A stretch of 64,000 nt of DNA from Antitrichia curtipendula (lineage: Eukaryota > Streptophyta > Bryopsida > Hypnales > Leucodontaceae). The DNA is taken from positions 35,337,567 to 35,401,566 of the forward strand of contig OX579636.1 in assembly GCA_951230915.1 (NCBI GenBank). The letters run 5' to 3'. Below are positions 34,970 to 45,116 of this stretch, one piece after another (position 1 is the first letter of the stretch; each line of letters begins with the position of its first letter). The translations under genes and the position numbers were made by a program. The notes beneath the pieces are model-generated. The model worked only from the letters and a program-made list of their open reading frames with translations. It did not search any database and was not told where the DNA came from.

Positions 34970-35400
34970 AATGAAGAAGAAGTTCTACTTTTTCCAGAAT
35001 CATGTTGAAGGCTTTATTTTGAAAAATAGTGGCTACAAGTGTCTCAAATTCATATCCAATACAAAGAGACATCTTTGTAGTCATCTTGAAAAGGGTTGGT
35101 TTACGAATTTGAGGATACAACTGTACAAGGGTTTGGATTTCAAATCATATACAAGTTATGTCAATTTTGGTTTCAAGTTCAATGAGTTCGTTTTCGTTGC
35201 TGGATAGTGGATATTAGAATGGTTTGGATTTGAAATTCAGGTACGTTTTTTGGGGTTGTACTTGAAGTTTTCATTTTTGTAAATAGAAGCTCAAACGGTT
35301 TGGAATCAACATCAAATGCGTGTGATACTTGTTGTCCATCTAATTGGATTAGATTTAAATCAAAATCCTTCTAACAAACTAGCAATGTAGTGCCTATTTC
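34970..35400. repeat. Diverged relative of the satellite half-unit
   Basis: Shares phrases with the degenerate edge of the big satellite array: AAGGCTTTATTTTGAAAAAT then GGCTACAAG here, against AAGGCTTTATTTTTAAAATA then GGCTACAAGGG at 50280-50315. GGTTTGGATTTGAAATTC and CGGTTTGGAATC recur about 77 bp apart. No coding signal is supported. Confidence 0.55.
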
Positions 35401-35999
35401 CAAAAAAAAATCATTCAATTTCTTTTGCTTGGTTTAGGGTGAAGGGTTTAGGGTTTGACGTCATTGACTTTATTGACCATTGTTGTACTTGCACTTGAAA
35501 ATTCTGTGGACAACATCTTCTACTATTCAACATAACTGCACTCACAAATGTCATCTACATGCATGGCAAATGCGATAGTTTTGCAAACACAATTGGAGAC
35601 TTCATTATTTTAGATAACCAACAACATTTATAAATTTCAAGCATTGTTCAGTACAACAAGAAGTTCACAACACAATGAATCTATACTTTCAAGATACGCC
35701 TCCTCTTCCATTGGTTATCTCCTACCCTCCTTCTTGTTCTTGTAGATCTTCATTACTTCATGTTTCAATTGGTGCAACTGTCTTGAACTCATGATGATTG
35801 AAAATCTACTAATGGTGCCGGGTGCCCCTCAATTGTTGAAACGACTTGATCTACGGACTTCTTGTGTACCCGGATCCGGTAATGCAGGATTTCGAATTAC
35901 CACATCATCATCTGCTGGTGCCTCATCACAATCATGGTCGTCTTCATCATCACCGCTTTCACTAGTTCCACGTTCATCTCTTCCATCGTCACCGTCTGT

Positions 36000-38900
36000 C
36001 TAGTGGCCCTCCACTTCCGAGTTATCATTTCGAAGCTCTACAGCTATTTCACCCTGCCTAAGATGGCGTTTAAACCTCTTGTATCGTTGAGCTCTAGGGT
36101 CCTCCGCGTCAGAATTTATAGTGGGGCCTCCTTGTACTCGAGGAAGTGGAGGAACAACATACGCTGGAGTGGACAAAGTTGGTCCTGGAACATACGTATT
36201 CAAGAATGGCGCTATCACCACGTTTGGGCGGGGAACCCCAATTCCTCTGAAAGGGCATTTAGCAGGCCTAGATGATGACGCTTCGTTGTTGTTTCGTCTA
36301 CCTCTAATACCACGGCCTCCAATCCCTGCACGATCTTTGGTCCCCGCCCGACCCCTTGCTCCTCCACGGACGGCAGTCCTTCTACGTCCTTGTCGATATT
36401 CACCCATGGCGTAGTTTTCTATGGGTCGAGGGGCGGTAGGGGGTCTACCACCCGTTGTCACATTTGAAATGCTTTGAGGCGTGAATTCAACATTTCCCAC
36501 TGAGCCTAGCCCTTGTTGGAAAGGTCAACGGTGAGCACTCAAAGTTGCGGAAGAAGAAGGGTTAAGGGAACCCTGCACCGGTGTATTCCGGTTAGGAAGA
36601 ACAGTACGCACAGCAACTGGTGGGGGTACACAGGCTTCGTCTTCAAGTGGGTCTGTAAACGCAAAAACATCACTGGGATCTAAACGTTCAGGGTCAAAAC
36701 GCCTTGCTCCCGCTACAGAAATCCTCGTGACATTTCTTGCAATTGATTGTGCCATTCCCGTATTTCCAATGTTCTGGCCATGGCGTCCTTCGACAACTCT
36801 ATTGCTGTCGCGGCCACCCACTCCTCCGGACCCCCTACTGCCATCACGATCGCTAACAGATCCTTTAGTACTCTGAGTTGCATTGTTCCTCAAATTCCCA
36901 CCGCCATTTCCATTTCCTCCTTCGTTTTCCGGAGGGAGGTCATTGTTGTTGTCGGAGGGAACATTATCATCATTGACGTCCACTGCGTCCGCGCCATCAC
37001 TCTCCAAAGACGATGACAAAGGCTGCACTTCCGGAACGACTGGATTTTGAGGGACAGGGGGGGGGCCCAAGGGCCCCAACGACCAGGGAGAACTTCCTCT
37101 TCCACTTCATCATCATCTCCGTAGTAATTTCTAGCTTCCTCGAGGTGATCGGCCCCTGCCCTCCACAAGTCTGGATTTGGTTGGTACTCTCCAGGTGCTT
37201 GGTTTGCTTCCACATCAGCGTCTTCCTCTTCTTCAACTGCCAGCACGTCAAATTCATGATTGCATTCACCCACCGGAACGGGGCCAAGGGCATCCGGATC
37301 AGAATCCTCCGATAAGATATTAGCATCGTACCAACGAACCGGATCGGACCCTGGTCTCTGCTGAAGTACACGGCTGTTGGTATAGATATATACCAATGAC
37401 TCAGCCTTCTCGGGGGCTAACCGATTCCGGACCTTGTTGTGGACAAAGGAATACATACTCCAATTCCTTTCACATGAGCATGCTGAACATGTCAATGATA
37501 GAATACGCACGGCAATCTTTGATAGTGCTCGATCTCCAACTCTGTGCCACCATTGGTGGGGAAGCATATTTGTCGCTCGGATGTCAGGTGTCTCAGTAGC
37601 ACTATATGGCCCTGTGCCCTCCTCAAATTCTGTTAATTCCGCCATCACGACGTTGAACTGTACACCCACTACATTTTCCATTTTGCGGATGACGTGATAT
37701 AATGCACGGAGGGCAATTCCATCAGCCCTAAGCGCCACGTTATCTAAGAGATACGGATTTAGAAGGGCCCCGGCGTAGTGAACATCCGAAAAGACCATGT
37801 TCCACCTTGTTTCGAAAGACTCCTCCATGATGGTGGCTATGTCATCTCGTAGGTTGAAGGGTGGCTCTCTTAAAGAAAACACATGGGCTCTCAAATTATG
37901 CATTACAAGCCACGCCCGACCCATAGCTGGTTCTCGGCCATCAAATATGCGCAATGCCCTCGACACGTCTTTAGTCATGTGCAAGTAATTCACACATCGT
38001 TGCCAAAAGCCTACATCTGTGATAGTTGACACCACATTACCTGTAGCTGTAGCTGCTTGCTCCCCATTTTGTCTGTTTCGCAGACCAGCAAAGTAATTTT
38101 GAACGCGTGGATGGTCTTTTAACCGCACGATTACTCCTCGAAGTTTCTCCAGTCGGTGCATCATGAGGAAATTACAAGCAAAGCGGGTTTCATTTGGCAC
38201 TACAAGCTGAAGGTTCGGACTCAACTCTCGGAAAACAGACATGGTCGCGTGATGGTTCCGAATGTACTGGCACAATCTTTTTGCCTGAGCAATTAAATCT
38301 TGGAATTCTTTTATTTTGGCCCAATCTTCCAACATGAGATCCAAGGCATGTGCCATGCAGCCTTGTTTGAAAATGTGCGGGTACGTGTGAATGATATCGT
38401 CCACTGCCCCAAGCATGTTTGCTGCATTATCCGTACAAACTTGCGTGACGTGTTTCGGACCCACTTTCTCAATGAATACTTTTATCTGGTCTGATATGTA
38501 GCGCATGGACTTCCTTTGTCCGGTAGTGTCAATGGCCCCCAAAAATACATCACCAAAAGGGCACAACATCATCACATTCATTAGGGGCCTCCGGTTCACG
38601 TCATCCCAGCCATCAGTGCATATTGTCACCCCGTAATGCTTCACTGCAAAACCAACTTTGGTTTCGATTTGCTTCTCGATCTGCAACCTCTTGGGTTCAA
38701 TAAACTTAGTCCTGAACTGATGATAAGAAGGTGGACTGTATTCAAACCTTGCCACTGAGGTTGCCCTCACAGCCTCAATGAAGGCTGGATTTTTTGCCAC
38801 ATTAAATGGCACGTTTGCCTCATAAAAAAACGATGCCCACTTGTCATCTAACTCTTTCCTCTTTGCAATGTTAAAAGCATCCTGCTTGCGTTGCTGAAGT

Positions 38901-39343
38901 AATGTCCCAGATCTCGTGGAATTTGATGCAGCGAGACTTTGAGACCTCTCTATTGGATCATTCCCTTCATGGAGAGTAGCCCCTTCAGCCTGGTTCCTAC
39001 CGGGGCCTCCTCCCGTCACTTCATTCTGAGCGGATTGGCTTGAACTTGCGACTGGAGTTGCTCTTGATGGACCACTAGGAATTGATTCTCCTTCGTACAT
39101 ATCCTCGGGGCTCAATTGTTGCGGGACAAAGTTTGCACAATTTGCAAATCGGTGGTGTACAGGTCGCGGCGCACTATGACAAATTGACCTCTCGGACTTT
39201 GCGCCATACCCAAAGTGAGCAAAAGCACGCTCGCGTTTATAGCTGAATGTCGCATTGCAGAAAACACAGCTGACTTTACTCCCATTCTCAGAGAAATTAT
39301 ACCATGGTTCCCATTCTTTTGTTTGCTTTCGTTGACTTCCCAT
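36000..39343 (-). pseudogene. hAT transposase, decayed
   Basis: The start is ATG 39343, which begins MGSQRKQTKEWEPWYNF; an upstream in-frame extension looks like untranslated sequence. An N-terminal zinc finger (CVFCNATF and a later His/Cys pair) is followed by a DUF659-like catalytic region (CTDGWDD, VCTDNAANM, CMAHALDLMLED). The C-terminal dimerisation domain (ACSCERNWSMYSFVHNKVRN) is present. Around 37057-37065 a run of nine G on the plus strand marks a frame change: the original frame ends at 36890, but the Asn/Asp/Gly-rich sequence that looks like the true tail continues in another frame to TGA 36525-36527. That frame then stays open to TAG 36000-36002 with an Arg/Gly-rich end. So there are two breaks, a homopolymer frameshift and one TGA. 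The catalytic core itself is uninterrupted. Confidence 0.88.
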
Positions 39344-39576
39344 TGCATTCACAATGAATGCAAACGTGTTCTTGTAGGAAGTAGAAGAGGCTATCACACC
39401 AATTGAAAAGGACAAAATAATAGTTAGCGCCAATCCACTATTTGAACTGATTTTTACATCACCTCAACAGTAAACCAGGGCCATCTGCCACCCAAGTAGA
39501 CTCACAAGGAGCTCAAACTGAATTGAAGTCCAAGATTATGAGGCCAATATGACAAATGTAGGGAAGCAGAGTGCAA

Positions 39577-39760
39577 CAGGGTTGCCTTTATACCCTTGGA
39601 GTGCAGGGGCGGGGACCTATTCTGCAGGGGCGGGGACGTCAGAGGAGGGCAGTTTTTCTATGGGGCCCGGACGTCATGTGCAGGCACGGACGTGGGGGGC
39701 GCGGACTTCCCATCAGGGCGCGGACGCAGGGGCGCGGACGTCCCACTCCTCAGCCATAGT
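39577..39760. repeat. GC-rich island right of the hAT gene
   Basis: Begins CAGGGTTGCC, then contains about nine irregular copies of GGGCGCGGACGTC, GGGGCGGGGACCT and related forms. It matches the left island in motif. The CAGGGTTG here is in the same orientation as the left one rather than inverted, so it is not a simple right terminus. The true right end of the element was not found; the retrotransposon at 39820 inserted just beyond. Confidence 0.6.
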
Positions 39761-40113
39761 GGGGAGGGTCTTGAACTTGGTCCTGGGATTCTTCTTTCCC
39801 ATGGAGAGGGGGAACCCATTGTCACAACACGGAAACCTAAGTTCCGTATAGATAGAGTAGGATAGATGGAATAGGTAGAAATTTTCAAACTTCTTTAGGT
39901 TAAGAAATGGTAGTTGTTTTCCGGAAGAGCTTACGTTTGGAATAAGCCTTCATCCGGAAACCAGTTTCCGATCCAGCCAAGTTAGGGTTTCTGGAAATGA
40001 ACCGGAACGCCGCCACCTATGGACTAGGGATCCGACCTACGAGGCTAGGGGACGCGCCTCGGGAACAGAACCCTAATTCGGTTCCAATCCGGGAACTGAA
40101 GGCGCTGTTCTGG

Positions 40114-40123
40114 CTATTTAAAG
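40114..40123 (+). promoter_or_regulatory. TATA-like box of the LTR promoter
   Basis: CTATTTAAAG, followed about 25-30 bp later by a pyrimidine-rich stretch (CTTTCTCTCTTCATC) suited to a transcription start. It is 132 bp upstream of the LTR ORF start codon, so that ORF would be the first on the genomic RNA. Position is by motif only. Confidence 0.5.
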
Positions 40124-40254
40124 ACCACCACCCGCCTTTCTCTCTTCATCTTTTGAGTTTTCAAACTCGTTCGCGCTTAGCTAGTTGAGAGAAAGTCTAG
40201 TGAGAGTGCGTTTACGGATAGCGAGAGGTGAGGCCAGTAGTTTCCGAGTTCCGA

Positions 40255-42192
40255 ATGGCGGAAAGTAGTAATCCAAGATCCGCGAGGGTGTCGGTCATCG
40301 CCCGGATGGTCTGTCCGGCGATACCAAATGACCCGGAGGTCCGGAAGGAGTTGGAGGAGGATCTCCGACGGATGGGATGCGTAGGGCTGATAGAGAGACC
40401 CTGGAACTTGAAGAAGGATGAGTTGATTCAGGAACTCATTGATGGGACGGCGAATCAATACGAGCTGACTATGAGAGGACAGAGGAAGGGATGGACGGAA
40501 GACGTCTGGGCAGAGGTGTATCAGTTCCGGAAGTTCGGGAACGGCTTGGCTTCTAGGGCGGATAAGTTCGCAACAGGGAAGTTCCGGAATCCACCCAACG
40601 CCAAGGAAGGCTATGCAATCGCGGACTGCATCAACAAGCGTCACCGGAGAGTATTGGAATTTATGATTCCGATACTCTATCCGGAAAAGCCGAGCCGGGT
40701 CACCGTAACAGTGGCCAACACGATTTTCGGAAGCCTAGAGGAGAGGGTGGTGCATTGGGGAAGAGTTATCGCGACGGAGGTCACCAAATTGGCGGATCAC
40801 GTCAGCAAGGCTAAGTACAGCCCGATCTGCCCCTACCTTTTCCACCTGTACCATCATGGAGATGTACTGACGCCGGATGAGACTCTCATCTACGAAACCG
40901 GATGCGAAATCCTCAAGTACGGATTGATGGATGAAGTCCAGGAGGATGTCCCAGTTTCGGAAGAGGAAGAGGAGGAACTCGAGGAGGACCGGATCAGGCG
41001 GAGGGGAACCAAGCGGAAATCCACGGATCCGGGTTCAAGGGGGAAGCAGCCCGAGATGAACCCGGTGGAGCCGGACCAAGTTCCGGAGGAGAGAAGAAAT
41101 TCCGGAAAGGAGTTCTTCGACGTCGGGGACCAATGGATGGTACATGCGCGACTCCTACATGTGAGGACAACTGCGTTCATCCAGGAGGTCGCGGACGAGC
41201 TGAAGGTTCCGCCCGAGGAGATTATCGATGAAATCCGACGAAGGCCGGATTCGGATACGATCCGCCTGAAGGACGAGGAGATCCGGAATCTGGAGAAGAC
41301 CCGGGATGAATTCCAAGCCCGGACCAGTTGGGCGGAAGGAAAATGTTCCTTGGCGAGACGGAATGAGAAGGACGCCCTCGGCATGGTTCGGAGTTTGCAA
41401 TCGCTGGTCACCCAACCGGCGGATTTGGTTAACAAGGCGGCCCTTTACGACGTACAGTTGGTGACGGATGGACACATCACCGGATCGAAGGTGGTGATGA
41501 TCCTGATGGACTTCCAAACGAGGATGGAGAGAGTCTTGAAGGAAATGCAGGCGTTGGTGGCTCGGGTGGATCCGGAACAGGAGATGAATTTCTCATCGTT
41601 TCCGGATCTGTCAACCAATCCGTACCTTCAAACTCCGGTGAAACCTGTGGGCGAGAGCTCCATCCGCTCGAAATCAGAAGGACTTGGGTCACTTCTTCGG
41701 CCACACGAAATTCCACAGGGATGGTTGGCGCAGAGGAGTCAGATCGCCGAGAAGATTCCGGCCCAAGGTACTCCGACTCAGGCGGAAACACCAGTGGAAG
41801 CGGTAACCCCCGCACAAGTACATGGCGGAACTTCCGATTCCGTAAAACAGACACAGTCGATGGAGGATAACAACCTCATCAGGAGGATGGGGTTGGTGGC
41901 CAATCCGGCCCGGACAAGTCCCCAGGATTTTGTGCATATGCGCAAGACGGATGCACCAGAAGGGGAAGCACCAAAGGAGAAAGAAGCTCCCATCGACTTG
42001 GACGAGATGGAGGATGTAAATGAGATCGTGGATTCGGACAAGGACGACTACGAATCCGGATCCATGACGGAAACAGATGAAGATCTTCCGCCCCCTCCCA
42101 GGAAGATTCAGACTCGCGCGGCTCTCCGGTCAACTCCGGTCAACTCCTGTCAAGGCCAACCTGAAGGAAGTTACGAATCAAGGCGGAAGTAG
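40255..42192 (+). CDS. ORF inside the LTR, 645 residues, unknown
   Basis: Starts at ATG 40255 (MAESSNPRSARVS) and ends at TAG 42192. No domain is recognised. The first 220 residues look globular. An acidic stretch with EEEEEELEEDRIRRRG follows near residue 235, then a helical, charged region that could form a coiled coil (LKDEEIRNLEKTRDEFQAR), then a Pro/Glu/Asp-rich acidic tail. No zinc knuckle, protease or polymerase motif is present. Its place downstream of the TATA-like box and inside R/U5 means both LTRs of a complete element would carry it. It has no frameshift or internal stop, so it has been kept under selection until recently or the element is young. Function unknown. Confidence 0.8.
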   Translation: MAESSNPRSARVSVIARMVCPAIPNDPEVRKELEEDLRRMGCVGLIERPWNLKKDELIQELIDGTANQYELTMRGQRKGWTEDVWAEVYQFRKFGNGLASRADKFATGKFRNPPNAKEGYAIADCINKRHRRVLEFMIPILYPEKPSRVTVTVANTIFGSLEERVVHWGRVIATEVTKLADHVSKAKYSPICPYLFHLYHHGDVLTPDETLIYETGCEILKYGLMDEVQEDVPVSEEEEEELEEDRIRRRGTKRKSTDPGSRGKQPEMNPVEPDQVPEERRNSGKEFFDVGDQWMVHARLLHVRTTAFIQEVADELKVPPEEIIDEIRRRPDSDTIRLKDEEIRNLEKTRDEFQARTSWAEGKCSLARRNEKDALGMVRSLQSLVTQPADLVNKAALYDVQLVTDGHITGSKVVMILMDFQTRMERVLKEMQALVARVDPEQEMNFSSFPDLSTNPYLQTPVKPVGESSIRSKSEGLGSLLRPHEIPQGWLAQRSQIAEKIPAQGTPTQAETPVEAVTPAQVHGGTSDSVKQTQSMEDNNLIRRMGLVANPARTSPQDFVHMRKTDAPEGEAPKEKEAPIDLDEMEDVNEIVDSDKDDYESGSMTETDEDLPPPPRKIQTRAALRSTPVNSCQGQPEGSYESRRK

Positions 42193-43319
42193 TTCAAAGA
42201 AGACGCGCCGCGGAAAGTAGATAGGACGGATAGTTAGGATTTTTTTAGTTTCCGGAACGGAATTTTCCGTAAGTGTGGGCCCGTTTCCGGATTTTTAGGG
42301 ATAGTTTTCGGTGCCGGGTATCTCGGCTTCTTTTGTAGTTGGTTAGCTTGATTTTCGGTCCCTTTTTTCCCTTTTTTGTTTTGGTTTTAAATGGTGGGCA
42401 GGTCTGTTGCCCATTCATTCCTCCTTATGCAATTTGAAGTTTCATTTCAATTTCCTCATTTCAAATCTGAGACACCGAGTATACTTTCCATGTGTTTAAG
42501 TATTTTTGGAGGACCTTGGGTGGTGTGTGTGTGTGTGTTTTCTTGGAGAAGTTGTGAGGGACTAGGAAGGAGGAATCCGGATCCTATAATTGTTTGGAGT
42601 AAAACAGTAAGGGAGAATCTATGGCAAAGTTAGGACGGATCTGTGGGACTTGTGCATTTAGAATCTTTAAATTACTAGAACAGTAATCCGATTGGAGTGT
42701 TGAGGGTGAGGTTCCGGAACCACTTCTGGTTCCGTGCGGAGTTAAGCAGCCGCCAAGGGGAAAACCCCTACTTACCGGAAGATCTGCCAACTGCCGTGTC
42801 GCCTACTATCTCATAGAATCTCTCTTGTGTTAAATCCGGATAGTTATGTATCTGTCGTTGTAGTGGAGAGGAGAGACCGGATTCTGTGTGACCTGCTTTC
42901 TGGATAGGCCATCCGGAAAGTCGTGAGGAGACGGAAACCTACTTTATTGCAACATTTAGATCTGTTGAGTATCTTGGGTTGTTTTGTAGGTGTTAGACTG
43001 TGTAACTGATAAGTGGTGGAGTCCCTGCCCCTTCAAAGAGTAAAAGCGGACCCCCTGAAGGTAAAACAGGGGTATTACAAACCGAAGAGTTACTGTATCC
43101 GGATTCCGGAAAAGGACGGATCCGGATTAGAAACCGGAAAGAAGTAAAGTTCCGGAAGAGGGAAAGAGAGGTTTTAGGTTCCCTTGGGGTGTTTTAGAGA
43201 TAATCCGATTAAATCCAAATTCATAGCAACATAGTAGAGTCCCTGGGACGATTTTTCGTGTCATCTAACCACAATTGTGTGTTAAAGGTGCTTACACCTA
43301 GATTACGCGTACGACATTT

Positions 43320-43337
43320 TGGCGCCGCTGCCGGGGA
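43320..43337 (+). other. Primer binding site (tRNA-Asp type)
   Basis: TGGCGCCGCTGCCGGGGA, three bases after the LTR end. It is complementary to the 3' end of plant tRNA-Asp except for one position (from memory of that tRNA's CCGGCAACGGCGCCA end). It primes minus-strand DNA synthesis. Confidence 0.85.
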
Positions 43338-43475
43338 CTCTGATAGCTTGCGTTGAGTTTGGAATAGTTCGGACTTTGACGGAAGAACAAAAGAGTTTTT
43401 TTTTACTTCCGGATTTAAAAAAAATCCGGGAGCAGAAAAGAGTAGAATCGGAAAGTGTCATTAGTCGTAGACTTC

Positions 43476-45116
43476 ATGAGTAGACCACATGGAAGAACTC
43501 CTGCAGGTCGTCGTTCTGAGCGATTAAACGAAACTGGTAGAAGAGTAGTGGTACACGGAATTCCCGCGACAGAGTCGGAAGAAGATCTGGTACACGTTCC
43601 TCATCAGGAAGTGAGACCAGAGAATCTTCCGGATCCAGTTGCCAATCCGGAACCAGCCCCTGAACCGGAACTCGTTGTAGAGGAACCGGAAAGGAGGGTA
43701 GCATCCGAATCTTCTGAGGAAGATTCCTCTGCTAAAGAAGCAGAGATCATGGTGACTACCACTCGTCTATGGTATAGTAGATTCCGAGGGGATGGTAGCA
43801 AGGATGTAGATGATTGGATGGGAGAATTCGAGGCCACTGCTGCCGCGAACCAGGAGGACCCAGCCGCCAGACAGAGGATATTCCAGGGCTTACTGAAAGG
43901 GGAAGCCCTGCGATGGTATCAAGACGTTCCGGAACTTACCCGGAACAACTGGAATCGTCTTACTGAATTGTTCCTCCGAACATTTAGGGAAGTTGGGGGA
44001 GAAGCTAGAGCATTGGGAAAACTGAGCAAAGTTACGATGCATACTAATGAGTCGGTCCGGAAGTATGGACAGAGAGTAAAAGCTCTGATTAAGAAACTGA
44101 CTATAGACATAGCTCAGAGTATACAGGTGGAATGGTATGTGGCAGGATTTCTGGAAGAAATGGCATTCCAAATCTGTCAAAGCCGGCCCACTACTTTGCT
44201 GGAGGCCATGGAGTCCGCCCAGAATTACGAGAACTCTGCCCAATCTTTACGGAGATCCGTCAAAAAGAGCGATAAGATGGAGAAAGGACGGAGCAAGAAG
44301 TATGAGAGAAGAGAGAGAAGAAGACGGAAGTTTTCTGACTCCGAGACTGCAAGTTCCGGAACCGGAACTGATGCATCAGCTACGGATACCAACAGTTCCG
44401 GAAGTGAGCCAGAAGCATCCAGCAGTAGAAGAATGACACGTGGCAAGAATGAGAGGGTTAGCCGGAAGACAGTCAAGGTGAAGGTCGAGGACGATGACTC
44501 CAAGAGGTTCATGAGGAGTATTCAAGAATCCTTGGAGGCGATCAAGGTCAACCTGGCGGAAAACCGGATGCCAAGACAGACGGTGCCAACAACTCGTGCA
44601 AATGTTTGGTGTACCAGGTGTGGAAGACCCGGCCATTACGCGAGTGAATGCAGTCAAGGACCACCGAAACAGATTCACTTTGTGGACGAGGAAGGAGTGT
44701 ATTATACGCTACCGGATACGGAAGGAGAATATGAAGAACGGGTCAATCCGGTTTTTCAGATCCAGACGGGATACGGAAGAGGACGGATGCCACAACAACT
44801 GGTCCGGACAAATCCACATAACGCAACAGCCGGATCTAGCCAAGGTAATTATCCCCCTTCCCGGTTTCCACCTGGGACTTGTTTTTCGTGTGGTAGTCCC
44901 CAACACTACGCCAATAGTTGTCCTCATAAGGGGCATGGGCAAGGAGCACCCTTACCCCTCCCTTGCCAAAACTGCCTTGAGTATGGACACGGAAGTAATG
45001 AGTGTCCAAAACCACAGCAGGTTCGTACCATCTATAGGCAGGTAGAGGTTCCCTCGAGAGATCAGACCGCTCTTAATTACGGTTCTACTACCGGAATTGA
45101 GAATCCGGAAAAATGA
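43476..45116 (+). CDS. gag: Gag (capsid and nucleocapsid)
   Basis: Chosen start is ATG 43476 (MSRPHGRTPAG); 546 residues. The retrotransposon gag region (WYQDVPELTRNNWNRL through a QNYENSAQSL stretch) forms the capsid part. It is followed by a Lys/Arg-rich segment and three CCHC zinc knuckles: CTRCGRPGHYASEC near residue 379, CFSCGSPQHYANSC near 469 and CQNCLEYGHGSNEC near 497. These bind the genomic RNA. It ends at TGA 45114-45116, and the downstream protease-RT frame is the same frame. Confidence 0.93.
   Translation: MSRPHGRTPAGRRSERLNETGRRVVVHGIPATESEEDLVHVPHQEVRPENLPDPVANPEPAPEPELVVEEPERRVASESSEEDSSAKEAEIMVTTTRLWYSRFRGDGSKDVDDWMGEFEATAAANQEDPAARQRIFQGLLKGEALRWYQDVPELTRNNWNRLTELFLRTFREVGGEARALGKLSKVTMHTNESVRKYGQRVKALIKKLTIDIAQSIQVEWYVAGFLEEMAFQICQSRPTTLLEAMESAQNYENSAQSLRRSVKKSDKMEKGRSKKYERRERRRRKFSDSETASSGTGTDASATDTNSSGSEPEASSSRRMTRGKNERVSRKTVKVKVEDDDSKRFMRSIQESLEAIKVNLAENRMPRQTVPTTRANVWCTRCGRPGHYASECSQGPPKQIHFVDEEGVYYTLPDTEGEYEERVNPVFQIQTGYGRGRMPQQLVRTNPHNATAGSSQGNYPPSRFPPGTCFSCGSPQHYANSCPHKGHGQGAPLPLPCQNCLEYGHGSNECPKPQQVRTIYRQVEVPSRDQTALNYGSTTGIENPEK

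Larger units (their letters stand above)
39820..43316 (+). repeat. 5' LTR, about 3.5 kb
   Basis: Runs from TGTCACAACACGG to TACGCGTACGACA. The last 60 bp (43257-43316) are repeated exactly at the other end of the element (48877-48936), and the primer site follows three bases later. A TATA-like CTATTTAAAG is at 40114-40123. It contains a 645-codon ORF. The DNA is strongly enriched for TCCGGA and CCGGAA, also outside the ORF. A short TG microsatellite lies near 42520-42538. Confidence 0.9.

Noticed and set aside
35433..35453. Interstitial telomere repeat (TTTAGGG, TGAAGGG, TTTAGGG)
   Set aside because: Only two exact heptamers and one degenerate; too short to separate from chance or a telobox.
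40255..42192. Independent host gene between the hAT element and the retrotransposon
   Set aside because: The TGTC...GACA ends, the CCCAT duplication and the primer site enclose it within the LTR.
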